Positions 30,031 to 39,434 of a stretch of DNA of 64,000 bases are shown piece by piece. A model generated the notes under the pieces. The model was not told where the DNA came from. It saw only the letters and a list, made by a program, of their open reading frames with translations, and did not search any database. Positions within the stretch are counted from its first letter, which is position 1. Each line of letters opens with the position of its first letter. Made by a program: the position numbers and the translations under genes. Source of the DNA: Vanrija pseudolonga (lineage: Eukaryota; Basidiomycota; Tremellomycetes; Trichosporonales; Trichosporonaceae); contig NC_085851.1 of assembly GCF_020906515.1 (NCBI RefSeq), positions 1,984,001 to 2,048,000 on the forward strand, written 5' to 3'.

Positions 30031-30388
30031 TCAGGGCTTGGGGAGGGTGGCTCCCTTGCCGAGCTGGTAAACGTCAGCTGCTGGCGCAGCGCCCACATCA
30101 CACTGACCAAGGTCTTGAGACGCATGTGGATGCCCGAGCAGCCCTTATGAGCGAGGCGACCATCGGCTTGGACGGAGGCCCAGATCTGCTTCTTGGCGAT
30201 GGCGGCGAGCAGCTCGTGGAGGATACGGTCCTCATTGGCCGTCCAGAACTCGGGCTTCTTGCGCTGCTTCGGCTGCACGTCAGCGGCGGTGTGCGCACAG
30301 GCGCACTCACCTTGTCGGCCTTGCTGCCCTTGCTGTCCGTGGACGAGGACGTGGCGGGGTGCACGCGCGGCTTGCGTTCAGCGGGCAT
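30031..30388 (-). CDS. micro-SANT protein A
   Basis: 91 residues in three exons: 30388-30311, 30272-30108 and 30063-30031. It starts MPAERKPRVHPATSSSTDSK. The core FWTANEDRILHELLAAIA...IWASVQADGRLAHKGCSGI has the family pattern W-T-x2-E-D-x-I, then W-A-x-V-x-A-D-G-R-L-x-H-[RK]-G. The end is LGKGATLPKP. The last intron (GTCAGT donor, CTGAC branch) sits at the same codon position as in genes B, C, D, F and G, which supports the model. The first segment resembles a SANT/Myb helix 1 and the DGRL-HKG segment could be the turn before a recognition helix. A DNA- or chromatin-binding role is inferred. Confidence 0.75.
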
Positions 30389-30572
30389 GGTGTGAGGTGG
30401 TGTGAGCAATGACGAAGGCGACGATCGGCCTCATCGTTGTGTGATGTCGGGGCGGTAGATTTGGGCGGGACTGACACTCTGACGACATGGCACTCAACGA
30501 CGCAATACATCGGCATGACCCCCGCCCCCGCCCCTCGCTCCCAGCCAGCCTGTCCCCACCGCAAGCCGAGGC

Positions 30573-30934
30573 TCACTTGCCCGCGCCCTTCCCGAGCTAC
30601 CGTCAGCCCCGCCCACGACAACACGCACAAGCAACGTGAGATGGCTGTGGATGCTCCCGTTCGTCTTGTGCGCCAGCCGGCCGTCAGCCTGCACCGCCGC
30701 CCAGAGGAGCGGGCGCGCGACGTCGGCCACGAGCTGGGCGAAGATGCGGTCCTCGGCCGGGGTCCACTGCTGGCGTTTCTGCTCGCTGTTGCGCGTGCGC
30801 GGCTTGGGCTGGGGTGGTGTCAGAGGGCGGGGTTAGCGGGGCAGGGAGGGAGGGAGAGGGCTTGCCTTCTCGTCTTTGACCTCCTTGGGCGATGACGAGG
30901 TGGCGTGGACGTTGGGCTTGCGGTCGGCTGGCAT
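30573..30934 (-). CDS. micro-SANT protein B, with a GC-AG intron
   Basis: 90 residues in three exons: 30934-30866, 30808-30629 and 30596-30573. It starts MPADRKPNVHATSSSPKEVK. The core is QWTPAEDRIFAQLVADVA...LLWAAVQADGRLAHK, and the end LGKGAGK matches the tail of gene A. Intron 1 begins with GC instead of GT (AAG|GCAAGC...CACCCCAG), the known minor GC-AG class with otherwise perfect donor consensus; no GT donor nearby keeps the frame. Intron 2 is at the family position. Genes A and B look like recent duplicates. Confidence 0.75.
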
Positions 30935-31137
30935 CGTGAGTCGGTGAAGTGAAGTGAGGTGAGGTGCAGTAGTGGGCGATGACGAAGATGTGCATCCCAG
31001 TCTCAATTATCGACGGGGCACGACGACCTCGCTACGGCAGCGCCACCGTGGTGCCACCGCTGACCACCAGCCACAAGGATCCACACTGGCCACACCGCCC
31101 GACAACTTTCCGCCGGCGACCGCTGCGCCCGCACCCG

Positions 31138-31442
31138 CTACTTGAACTGCCGTCAGCGCACCCCATCGCAGCATCACCAACCTTAGCGACGACGTGGCTC
31201 GCAATGCCGTTCGCGCCGCGGTGCTTGAGGCGGCCGTCGGCGACGACGGCGGCCCACATGCCCTTCTTGAGCAGGGCGGTGGCGATCTCGTCGAAGATGC
31301 GCTCTTCCTCCGCGGTCCAGGGGGTGCGCTTGGACTTGGGCTTGGACTAAGATGGGTGAGTAGTGTGCCGTGAAGGGGTGCGTACGGCGGCGTAGTTGGC
31401 CTGGGCCTTAAGGTTGGGCTTCGGGGTGCGGTCGGCCGGCAT
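31138..31442 (-). CDS. micro-SANT protein C
   Basis: 76 residues in three exons: 31442-31386, 31346-31182 and 31146-31138. It starts MPADRTPKPNLKAQANYAA. The core PWTAEEERIFDEIATALL...MWAAVVADGRLKHRGANGIA is the clearest copy of the family pattern. The last exon codes only for Phe-Lys and the stop; without splicing the protein would read on for 15 residues into unlike sequence, so the three-residue ending rests on the conserved intron position. Intron 2 has a GTTGGT donor, a weak match, so read-through of the intron is possible. Confidence 0.7.
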
Positions 31443-31699
31443 TGTGCGAGGTGGGGTAAGAGTGAGAGTGAGTGGGTGGTAGTGAGTTCTGTCGTTGGAT
31501 TCACGTCGATTTGGGCGTGCTGAGAGCGGATGGGACGCCTCGCCATCGCCTGCCGTCGCTGGGATCGCTGGAATTGTGCATGGCACACACGGCGTCATCT
31601 TTCATCTGCGCCTCACACTCCACACAGCAGCGCCTCAGACAACTCGGTGCATCACATGCTGGTACGACAGATCCCCGACACCCAATCTCTCGCAGCGTC

Positions 31700-32130
31700 C
31701 TATGGCTTGTCGGCCTTGCCGAACTGGCGTCAGCTCGCCCGCGCCCACACAACACCCACCACGGCTTTGATATGCGCCTTGATCCCCGTCGACCCGCGCC
31801 CCGCGAGCCGGCCGTCCGCCTTGACCTTGGCCCAGAGGTGTTCGTGGAGCGTCTCGAGGGCGAGGGCCTTGAAGATGGCCTCTTCGGCGGGGGTGTAGGC
31901 GCGGGGCGCGCGCTTGGTGGTCTTGGGCTTGGTCTCCGACTTGGTGGTCGAGGGCTGCCGTCAGCGAACGGGCCTGGGGGAGGACTCACGGCGTAGTCGC
32001 TCTCCGATGGTGCGGACGCCGACGCCGACGACGACGTTGACGTCGAAGCGGTGCCAGAAGAGGTGGCCTCACGAGCGTACGGGGTTGGCTTGGCCTTCTT
32101 GGTGCTGGTGGTGGTGCGGGCGGCGGGCAT
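31700..32130 (-). CDS. micro-SANT protein D
   Basis: 119 residues in three exons: 32130-31990, 31954-31760 and 31723-31700. The N-terminus MPAARTTTSTKKAKPTPYAR is followed by a Ser/Thr/Ala run. The core AYTPAEEAIFKALALETL...LWAKVKADGRLAGRGSTGIK replaces the usual W-T with Y-T. The end is FGKADKP, similar to genes A and B. The N-terminus and the promoter (CTTATGCC-CTCGCTGGGCGGG block about 80 bases upstream) match gene F, indicating a duplication that included regulatory DNA. Confidence 0.75.
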
Positions 32131-32849
32131 GATGTTGGTTGATTGGGAGGTGAATGGGTTGAAAGTGTGTTGAAGTGCGTGTGGGCGTGGTCGGCGTTTG
32201 CGTGCCGCTCTTATGCCTCTCGCTGGGCGGGTAGGACGCGGTGGAGTCGCTGCGAGCGACTGCTGGCGAGTCGATGCACTGGACGGGGGAGCGTGTTGGG
32301 ATGGAATGGGATGGGATGGGGGTGCAGCCAGGGCGGAGGGCACACTCAGTGACCTGGGCGTGGGATTGAGGCGTGTGTGCTGCACACACTTACACACACG
32401 GACATTGGACCCTTTGTCGCCGAGGATGGGAGTGAGGTCAGCGGTGCACGGCAGTAGCTGTGGTGCGCAGAGAGAGTAAGAGCGACTCTCGGCAGGCTGT
32501 GGACATGCGCTTGCTTGCTCGTGAGTGCAGCTTCGACATGTCGCGGCTGCCACCGATGGTGACGAAGGTTACGGAAAGTGTTGTGTGTGTGGCGGCATTG
32601 CCACACACGACGACACAAGGTCCATGTCAGCTGCCCCGCTGCGACCCTCGCGTCCGATTTTCAGCGCATCAGAACCAAGCCAGACCAGCACCTCGACTCA
32701 TTGCATGTATTTCGTACGTCTCCAATAATATGCTGCAGCATGTGGTGGGCTGTTGTGTAGGACCTTGCAGGAGAACGAAAGACGAACGGCCTAGAGCTTG
32801 GCCTGGCGGGGTAAGCGACACCCAAGGAGAGTAAACTCACAGTGCCCTT
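32131..32849. other. intergenic, promoter of micro-SANT D
   Basis: About 720 bases. The part nearest gene D holds the CTTATGCCTCTCGCTGGGCG block (32210-32229) shared with gene F. The rest has several open frames on both strands without domain-like content. No further feature is supported. Confidence 0.45.
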
Positions 32850-33151
32850 CTAGGCCGCGTTAAGAGCCTCATCAACGAGGTACTCGTCGATCTCGCGATG
32901 GAGAATGTCGAGGAGGACGTGGAGGAAGATGGCGTCCTCCTCCTCGGTCCAACGGGCGCGGGTGGGGCGGGTGCCCGCGCCGGTGCCGGCGGTGGTGGTG
33001 GTGGTGCCGGCCGCGGTGGTAGTGGTGGTGGTGGTAGCCTCCGGGGCAGGCTACGGGTGGTTAGAATTCGTCAACACCGTGCAAGCCTTACCTGGGTATT
33101 GCCCGACGCGGTCGACGAGTTGGAGGCAGTGTTGTTCTTGGGAGCGGGCAT
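32850..33151 (-). CDS. micro-SANT protein E, shortened domain
   Basis: 86 residues in two exons, 33151-33092 and 33050-32850. It starts MPAPKNNTASNSSTASGNTQ, followed by a long Thr/Ala/Gly run. The core RWTEEEDAIFLHVLLDILHR matches helix 1 of the family, but the W-A-x-V-x-A-D-G-R-L-x-H half is replaced by EIDEYLVDEALNAA and a stop. No downstream exon equivalent to the family's third exon was found. This is either a true half-domain paralogue or a decaying copy; the intact frame and good splice sites favour a gene that is still made. Confidence 0.65.
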
Positions 33152-33717
33152 GGTGCGTGGTTGGGCGGTACTGTGGTCGATAAGATGAAAGTCGAGTCAA
33201 GTGGTGATGTGCAGCTGTTGCGCTCACGAAGCGTTGTTATACACCCCCGAACAGGGGGGAGGACGGTGGCCTGTCGCGGCCGTCGCCTGGATTGTCCATG
33301 GCCTGCTGGATGACGGCGTGCGTGAGAATCGTCGGGCCTCGGCGGGAGGGGGCGGTCCAGTGTATGTAGATGAAGAGATTGCGAGTGGGCGCCTGACATG
33401 GCGCACAGCGCCCCTTGTGGTGTGAGTCGACTCCTTTCGTGTTGGGGGGCGAGGGGATGTGAGCTCTGCGAGATGACGGGATGTGTGTGGCCATCTGCCA
33501 TCCTGCTTGCTGCAACTGCGGAGTGCTGAGTGGCCCACCGTGCAAATGGCACACTCCAGGCGTCCGTCAGTGGCACTAGACCGCGCCACTCCCATACCTG
33601 TCGCCGCAGGACCCCAAGCCAGGCATCATAGGAAGCACGGTAACCTCATTCATATCCTACGTCCTTATTGTGGCAGTATCATCACGCTATGTGCCCCCCA
33701 TCCGCCCGTATCGCAGC
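33152..33717. other. intergenic, promoter of micro-SANT E
   Basis: About 570 bases. GAAAGTCGAGT at 33187-33197, 36 bases from the gene E start, is repeated exactly at 34127-34137 before gene F, a shared leader word. The rest holds nothing recognised. Confidence 0.4.
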
Positions 33718-34096
33718 TCAAAGCTTCTTGAACTGCCGTCAGCCATGGCCCGCCCCTCCACAGCACCCACCATGGCGTCGATATGCGCCTTGACCCCGCT
33801 CGACTGGCGCACCTTGATACCCGGGTGGTCCTTGATCTCGGCCCAGAGGTCGCGCTTGAGAATCATGAGGGCCTTGGCCTTGAAGTGGGCCTCTTCGTCG
33901 GGGGTCCACGCGCGGGGGGCCTTGGCGGGCTTGGTGGGCTGGGCGTGAGCTCATCGAACAAACAGCCGTACTGTACCTTCTGCTCGGGGGTCGAGCTGGT
34001 CGAGGACGACGCGCTGTCATCGGACGAGGACGTGGCCTTGGGCTTGGCCTTCGACTTGATGGCCTTGGTAGTCTTGGTGGTGCGCACGGCAGGCAT
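33718..34096 (-). CDS. micro-SANT protein F
   Basis: 100 residues in three exons: 34096-33977, 33938-33771 and 33732-33718. The N-terminus MPAVRTTKTTKAIKSKAKPK is basic, then Ser/Asp-rich. The core AWTPDEEAHFKAKALMILKR...LWAEIKDHPGIKVRQSSGVK keeps the first half and the LW pair but has DHPGIKVRQ where others have ADGRLxHRG. The last exon codes FKKL. Intron 2 sits at the family position with CTGAC branch and CAG acceptor. Most similar to gene D in N-terminus and promoter. Confidence 0.75.
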
Positions 34097-34175
34097 GGTG
34101 TGGACTGGTTCGTTGGGGTGTGGGTTGAAAGTCGAGTGAAGAGTTAATGGGCACGACGAGCGCCCAGACGCCTTT

Positions 34176-34197
34176 CTTATGCCCCTCGCTGGGCGGG
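34176..34197 (-). promoter_or_regulatory. promoter block shared by micro-SANT D and F
   Basis: CTTATGCC(C/T)CTCGCTGGGC plus GGG on the + strand occurs at 34176-34197 (about 80 bases before gene F's start) and 32210-32231 (about 80 bases before gene D's start), with one difference in 22 bases. Read on the gene strand it ends in CATAAG, which may act as a TATA-like element. Confidence 0.55.
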
Positions 34198-34593
34198 GTG
34201 GACGCTGCCGTGTCGCGAGGGATGCCTGCTGACGATACCACTGACTGGAGGATGGCGTGTGTGAGAATGGCTGGGTGGGGAGGGGGCCAGGATCTGGATT
34301 GGGGGTGTCGGCAGTGTATGAGGCGCAGATGAGGGGCGCCTGTGTGTGTGCGTTGGGCGTGAGATTGCCTGAGACGTCCTTTGGGGCAATAGTCGTTGTC
34401 AAGTGGAGGCTAGGTAGTGCTGACGAGGGGATACCGTTCTGGGGCAGAAGCTGCCGTACAGCGGCCAGGCAGAGTCGCAAGAGGTGCTCCAGCACATGGA
34501 CGTCCCCCACTCAACAGCTGCATCTCATCTCTTCCCCGGCATATGTATCGCGCCTACAATGGTGTCTCCGAGCACTAAGCCGCCGCGATCGCC

Positions 34594-34887
34594 TCACTTG
34601 GGGTTGATCTGCTTTAGCTGTCACGATTAGCCCCACCCACCAAAGTCCACTCACGAACGCCTTGAGGTGGGCGTTGAGGCTGCCCTTGCGATGACCGAGC
34701 TTGCCAGTCTGGCGCACCTCGTCAAGCAGGTGGCGCTTGAGCACGCGCTCAGCGGCCTCGCGCCAGATCTTCTCCTCGTCGGGGGTCCACGCGGCGCGGG
34801 ACTGGGTCGGCAGTCAGTGTCACTCGAACAAGGGAAACTTACCTGGGTGCGCGGGGTGGAGGTGTTGGAGGAGCTCGAGCCGGCCAT
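34594..34887 (-). CDS. micro-SANT protein G
   Basis: 71 residues in three exons: 34887-34843, 34801-34655 and 34617-34594. It starts MAGSSSSNTSTPRTQ. The core AWTPDEEKIWREAAERVLKR...LLDEVRQTGKLGHRKGSLNA keeps the W-T-P-D-E-E start and a GKLGHRKG version of the turn; the end is LKQINPK. It is the shortest and the first transcribed member of the - strand array. The small size is close to the minimum for one SANT/Myb unit. Confidence 0.75.
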
Positions 34888-35225
34888 TGTTGTTTGGTTT
34901 GGTGGTTTGGTTGGTGGTGGAAGAGGTTGTGGATGAGGATGGCGAGTTGCGACCAAAGTGGGCCATATTAACCCCAGTCTCTGCGCCTTGCAGTCGCGGT
35001 CAGTCGCAAGTGTCAAGAGCAATCAGGCGCAGTGGTGTGCAAGAGGGCGCCTGTGTGGGTGCCACCACCTCGTGCCACCCAAATCGCCACCCACACCAAC
35101 CATCCACCTCCACCTACCTTGCTGCTCCCTGAAACCAATCTCCGCCGCCAACGCCAACGCAATGACGCGCACACTTGCAACTCTCCATCCACCACCCACC
35201 CATCCACCCACAACAACCGCCCACC
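34888..35225. other. bidirectional promoter region
   Basis: About 340 bases between gene G and VPS29, transcribed away from each other. The last 100 bases are CA/CCA-rich leader (ACCCACCCATCCACCCAC). Nothing else recognised. Confidence 0.45.
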
Positions 35226-36338
35226 ATGGTCCTCATCCTCGTCATTGGCGACCTGCATATCCCAACACTGACGCATGACCTGCCGGCAAAGTTCAAGAAG
35301 CTGCTGGTACGTGGGGCTACGCTGCGCTGGCGCTGGCGCCGGTGCTGCCGCCGCTGGGGCGGTGACGAGTCGACGAGCTCGCGCTGACGCTCGCGCGCTA
35401 CAGGTCCCAGGCAAGATTGGCCAGATCATCTGCACCGGTAACGTGTGCGACAAGGAGACGTACGACTACCTCCGTACCATTGCGCCGGAGGTGCATGTGG
35501 TCCGCGGCGAGTTTGACGATGTGAGTGGGTGTGGGCTGGGGCAGTGTCGGGGGCAAGGTGACGGCGGGTGCGGCCTGGGTGAAGAGTGCTCTACACGACA
35601 CCCATGGCTCATATCCTCCGTCTTGCGAGACTGTTCAGAGCAGGTTCGACTTTGTGTAAGAGCAACCTACAACGACGGCCCCCAGCATTGCCTTCCCCGA
35701 ACACCTCTCTCCCTGCCCCATGTGTCTTTCCCCGCTCACACCGCAGAACTCGCACTTCCCCCTCTCCCTCACGGTCCCGCACCAGTCTCTAAGGATAGGC
35801 GCCGTCCACGGACAGCAGATCGTGCCGGCCGGCGACACGGAGATGCTCGCGGCGCTCGCGCGGCAAATGGACGTCGACGTGCTGGTCAGCGGTGGTACTC
35901 ATCGGTGGGTGTTGGCTGGTGGCCGGTTGTGGGTAGTGGTGCGGCTTGAACTGCCCACAACCTGGGCTCGGCGCTGCTACCGTCCTCACTAACGCCGCGC
36001 CCCCAGCTTCGAGGCATTCGAGTTCGACGGCCGCTTCTTCGTCAACCCTGGCTCTGCGACCGGCGCCTGGAGTGGGTTGAATGGGTGGGTAGCTTACTTC
36101 TCGACAAGGTGTACCAAGCTGACACGCCCAGCGACGCAACCCCTTCCTTTGCCCTCCTCGACGTGCAGGGCCCTGTGATCGTCACCTACGTCTACCAGCT
36201 TGTCGACGGCGAGGTGAGCTCTCTTGCTCCGAGTCATAGCTCACACCCCAGGTCAAGGTCGACAAGGTCGAGTACCGCAAGCCCGACCCACCGCGCGAGT
36301 CGCACACGCAGCCGCAGGCCGAGGTGTCGGCGTGGTAG
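35226..36338 (+). CDS. VPS29: retromer subunit Vps29
   Basis: 200 residues in six exons: 35226-35306, 35404-35520, 35747-35904, 36007-36084, 36132-36213 and 36252-36338. Vps29 has a metallophosphoesterase fold and is part of the retromer, which recycles receptors from endosomes to Golgi. Fold landmarks: [69 protein letters not shown] and [12 protein letters not shown]. The GNVC in place of the GNHD of true phosphatases is normal for Vps29, which lacks strong catalytic activity. Introns are longer here (48-226 nt). The C-terminus is a short polar tail. Confidence 0.95.
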
Positions 36339-36942
36339 AGCAGAGCGGCACGGCGAAGGCTGCGACGTCATTGAGAGATTCATATTGAGAGTAGACTGTG
36401 TAATGCGAATGTTCTGGGCGGAGCTCAGTCATCCGGCCGAGGTCTCGATCGCCGGCGGCAAGTGGTGGTCTGTACCTGAAGATGATCATTACGGATCCTC
36501 GCCCTCCATCTCCGATCTCGACTGCACTCTTCCCAGACTCTACATATCATTGCATCAGTCATGTTCGCGGCCACTCCCGGCTGCATGTGAGCATGCGAGC
36601 CCTCGCACCAACACGGCGTCCCACCCTGACGCCCTTGGCGGACGGCGGCGAAACCTTGGCACAACCTGCCTGGCCGGCTGGCACCGGCCCAAGAGTGCCC
36701 GAGTCGCGCCGAGAGGGTCCGAGTGGCGGCGGACAACGGCGATGGACGCCACGGCGCCGAGGCGTCAAGAGCCGCAGAGGGGACACTGGCGTCGTGAGAA
36801 ATGCACGTCTCTTCCCCTCCCCACTGGCCAAGCAAAGAGAGAGATCCAACGCCCACGCCCCGTGCACTCGACACAGTTGACATTACTTCTTTATCATATC
36901 AGCTCAGAGCATAACAACAACAACAACAACAACAACAGCACC
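36339..36942. other. intergenic, promoter of the epimerase-like gene
   Basis: About 600 bases. A CAA trinucleotide run (about 36914-36938) lies directly before the ATG at 36943, a common unstructured fungal leader. No coding exon is supported. Confidence 0.5.
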
Positions 36943-38249
36943 ATGAAGGTCCTCGTCCTCGGCGCCACGGGTGAGTCGTGCTAGCCGTACGCAGCTGACA
37001 GCACAGGCTTTATCGGCCTCCCGGTCGCCCTCACCCTCTCGCGCGCCGGCCACGTCGTGTACGGCACCACGCGTGACGCCAAGGCTGCGCGCAAGCTGCT
37101 CGCGCAGAACGAGATCCACCCCCTGCTGGTCACGCTCGCGACCGAGCGCGGCGATAGCGTGTGGGGCAAGATTGCGTCCGAGGTGGACGTTGGTGAGTGC
37201 GCCGAGCTGCCGAAGGCAGCGAGGGAGCCGAGACTGCCCAGTGGGTGTGGGAACAGAGCCCACCCACCCACAGCGCTCTCGCGGCCGCTCCACTGCCACC
37301 CCACCGCCGCCCACTCACACGCACCACAGTCATCGACACGATCCGCTCGTTCGACGCTGAAGGCCCGCTCAAGTCGTTCCGCCTCGTCGAGGCCCTCGCG
37401 ACCCGCGGCGGGCCCGCACAGAAGATCACGTACATCTACACGGGCAGCGTGGCCGAGGACGCGCCGTGGCGGTGGGATGTGGAGAAGGAGATTTTGGCCA
37501 GTGAGTGAGGCGAGGCGGCGAGGCGGCGCAGCCGCCGAGCGCCGCCGAGCATGGCGAGCTCCCACCGCCGCCAGCTTGACCCCCACCGCTCACCCCCACG
37601 CCCAGGCGACAAGGTCAACGGCATCGTCATCCGCCCCGGTGTCCTCTACGGCCGCAGCGGCGCGACCCTCGAGCCGTTCCTCCTCGCGCCGGCCTACGAC
37701 GCGGGCAAGGCAGGCACCGAGTTCGAGACGATTGGGTACCCCGAGACGCGGCTGTCCTTGATCCACCAGGATGATCTGGCCGAGCTGTTCCTGCGCGTTG
37801 CTGAGCGGGTGGGTCGGCTTCTTGTCTCCTCCTTGCCGGCTGCTAACCGTGCTCTAGGGCCCCCTCCTCAAGGGCCAGGCATTCACAGCCGCCAACGCCC
37901 AGTCTGAGCGCTGGGTCGACATCCTCGACGCCGTGCAGCGCGTGTCGGGCGCAAAGGGATACCGCCTGCGTGCGCCGTCGCCAGATATGCGTGAGTGGGA
38001 GAACATGGGAGAGAGAGAGAGGGAGTGAGAGAGCTCAGCTCACGCCACGATGTAGCTGTCGAGCAGACTTGGGCGACCGCCGCCAACCTCCGACCCAGCC
38101 TCGCCCTCTCCCTCACCGGCTGGGTGCCGCGCAAGCCCGGACTCGTGGACGGCATCGAGTCGTACTGGGTCGCCTTTGTGGCGCACTACGAGGGCCGCAA
38201 GACGATTGCCGCGTGGGAGCTGCCTGGCGTGACCCGCCCAAGGACGTAG
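36943..38249 (+). CDS. NAD(P)-binding epimerase/reductase-like protein
   Basis: 304 residues in six exons: 36943-36970, 37007-37192, 37330-37500, 37606-37808, 37858-37990 and 38056-38249. It is an extended short-chain dehydrogenase with the dinucleotide-binding start MKVLVLGATGFIGLPVALTL. IYTGSVAED and VIRPGVLYGRSG are strands of the epimerase fold; RLSLIHQDDLAELFLRVAER is the conserved region after the substrate loop. A classical Y-x3-K catalytic pair is not obvious, so it may act as an NmrA-like sensor or an atypical reductase. Substrate unknown. It converges with PSF3, 112 bases between stops. Confidence 0.82.
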
Positions 38250-38361
38250 AGGTAGACCCCACCTGGTCGCTAGAGGTTGACTTGAGCACCTCCCCCTCCC
38301 TCCCCCACCCACAGCTAGTCAGTCACATGTACATTATGCAAGCTCGTACACTCGTACAACA

Positions 38362-39166
38362 CTACCGCCGCCGGCCCCACACGGTATCGTACCAGCTCTT
38401 GACCATACTGCCGGATGTCTGGCCGATATGAAACACTGGCGAGGCGTCAGCCTTCCCTGCTCCCCCCAGCCCCGCTCCACTCACATTCTCTCTCGTCCGC
38501 GTCCATGCCCTCGCGGAACGCCTCCCCCGTCCCCGGCCCACTCTCCGGCACAGACACATCCGACGAAGCATGGTGCGCCGCAAGATCCTGTAGTGCGGGC
38601 AGGCGCTTGATGAATGCCTGGGGTGGGCGTGAGCTGGGTCTAGTCATCGTCTTCGTGCGACAGCTCACCCTTAGCAACGTCCCCAGCAAATCATCTCCCC
38701 GGTCCCATCTGCGCTTGTCAGCACTCACCCACCCAACCAGCCATGACGCCGCTCACATCTCCGCGACGCCCGCGCCAAAGCGGTACCACCACCCGCCTTG
38801 CCCGACCAAACTCGACAGCCGCACGGACGGCGCGCTGGCGTTCAGGGCGGCCTTGACGCGTGCCCCGAACGGCGGGGGGACGACGAATTCTGTGAGTTCG
38901 CTGGGGCGCGGCGTCAGCTGCGGGTCGCTTGTAGTACATGCAACCCACTTCAAGCACAGCGAGCTCGCCAGCCACATGGGCAGCTCGGCCTTCGCGCCCG
39001 CGCGCAGGTCGGGCTCGGTCGAGCCGTCCATGTGCCCCATTCCGGGCACATCTTGGCTGAAAGTGCACGCGAGTTTCTGGTCGTCAGCGGGTGCCGATGA
39101 AGGTCAAGGAACACCCACATGGTTGTCCGCCAGCACCGCGGTCAACGAGTAGTAGTCGTTGTCCAT
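38362..39166 (-). CDS. PSF3: GINS complex subunit Psf3
   Basis: 188 residues in six exons: 39166-39119, 39076-38949, 38900-38757, 38708-38669, 38617-38485 and 38435-38362. GINS joins Cdc45 and Mcm2-7 in the replicative helicase. The N-terminus MDNDYYSLTAVLADNHKLAC followed by TFSQDVPGMGHMDG and LPMWLASSLC is typical of fungal Psf3; the helical A-domain follows (GDDLLGTLLR, AFIKRLPALQDLAAHH). The C-terminus is FHIGQTSGSMVKSWYDTVWG. An ACGCGT box is 70 bases upstream of the start, in line with cell-cycle control of replication genes. The exon 3/4 junction gives Ile and is the least certain one. Confidence 0.88.
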
Positions 39167-39235
39167 TGTGCGGGTGGTGTTTGGCGAGATGAGATGAGAA
39201 ACACAAAGTCAACCGACTCGGCGTAATGTTGTTTG

Positions 39236-39241
39236 ACGCGT
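39236..39241. promoter_or_regulatory. ACGCGT (MCB-like) box upstream of PSF3
   Basis: TTGACGCGTCCACGCGCG lies 70-85 bases upstream of the PSF3 start on the - strand. ACGCGT is palindromic. MBF control of replication genes through this box is established in ascomycete yeasts; its use here is inferred. Confidence 0.5.
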
Positions 39242-39434
39242 CCACGCGCGTGTCTTTCAAAGTCGCGTTTCATGGCGCTCATTTGCTCCCGCCCACCAAT
39301 CGCTACTTCGAACCAAACAAAAATGCATAATGCCAAATGATGCTCTATGAATGCAAGTGATAAATGCAGTGTGTACGATGCGTACGTGTACAGTGTGTAC
39401 TTTTACTCCTACTCCTGGGCCCTCATGCCCGCTT

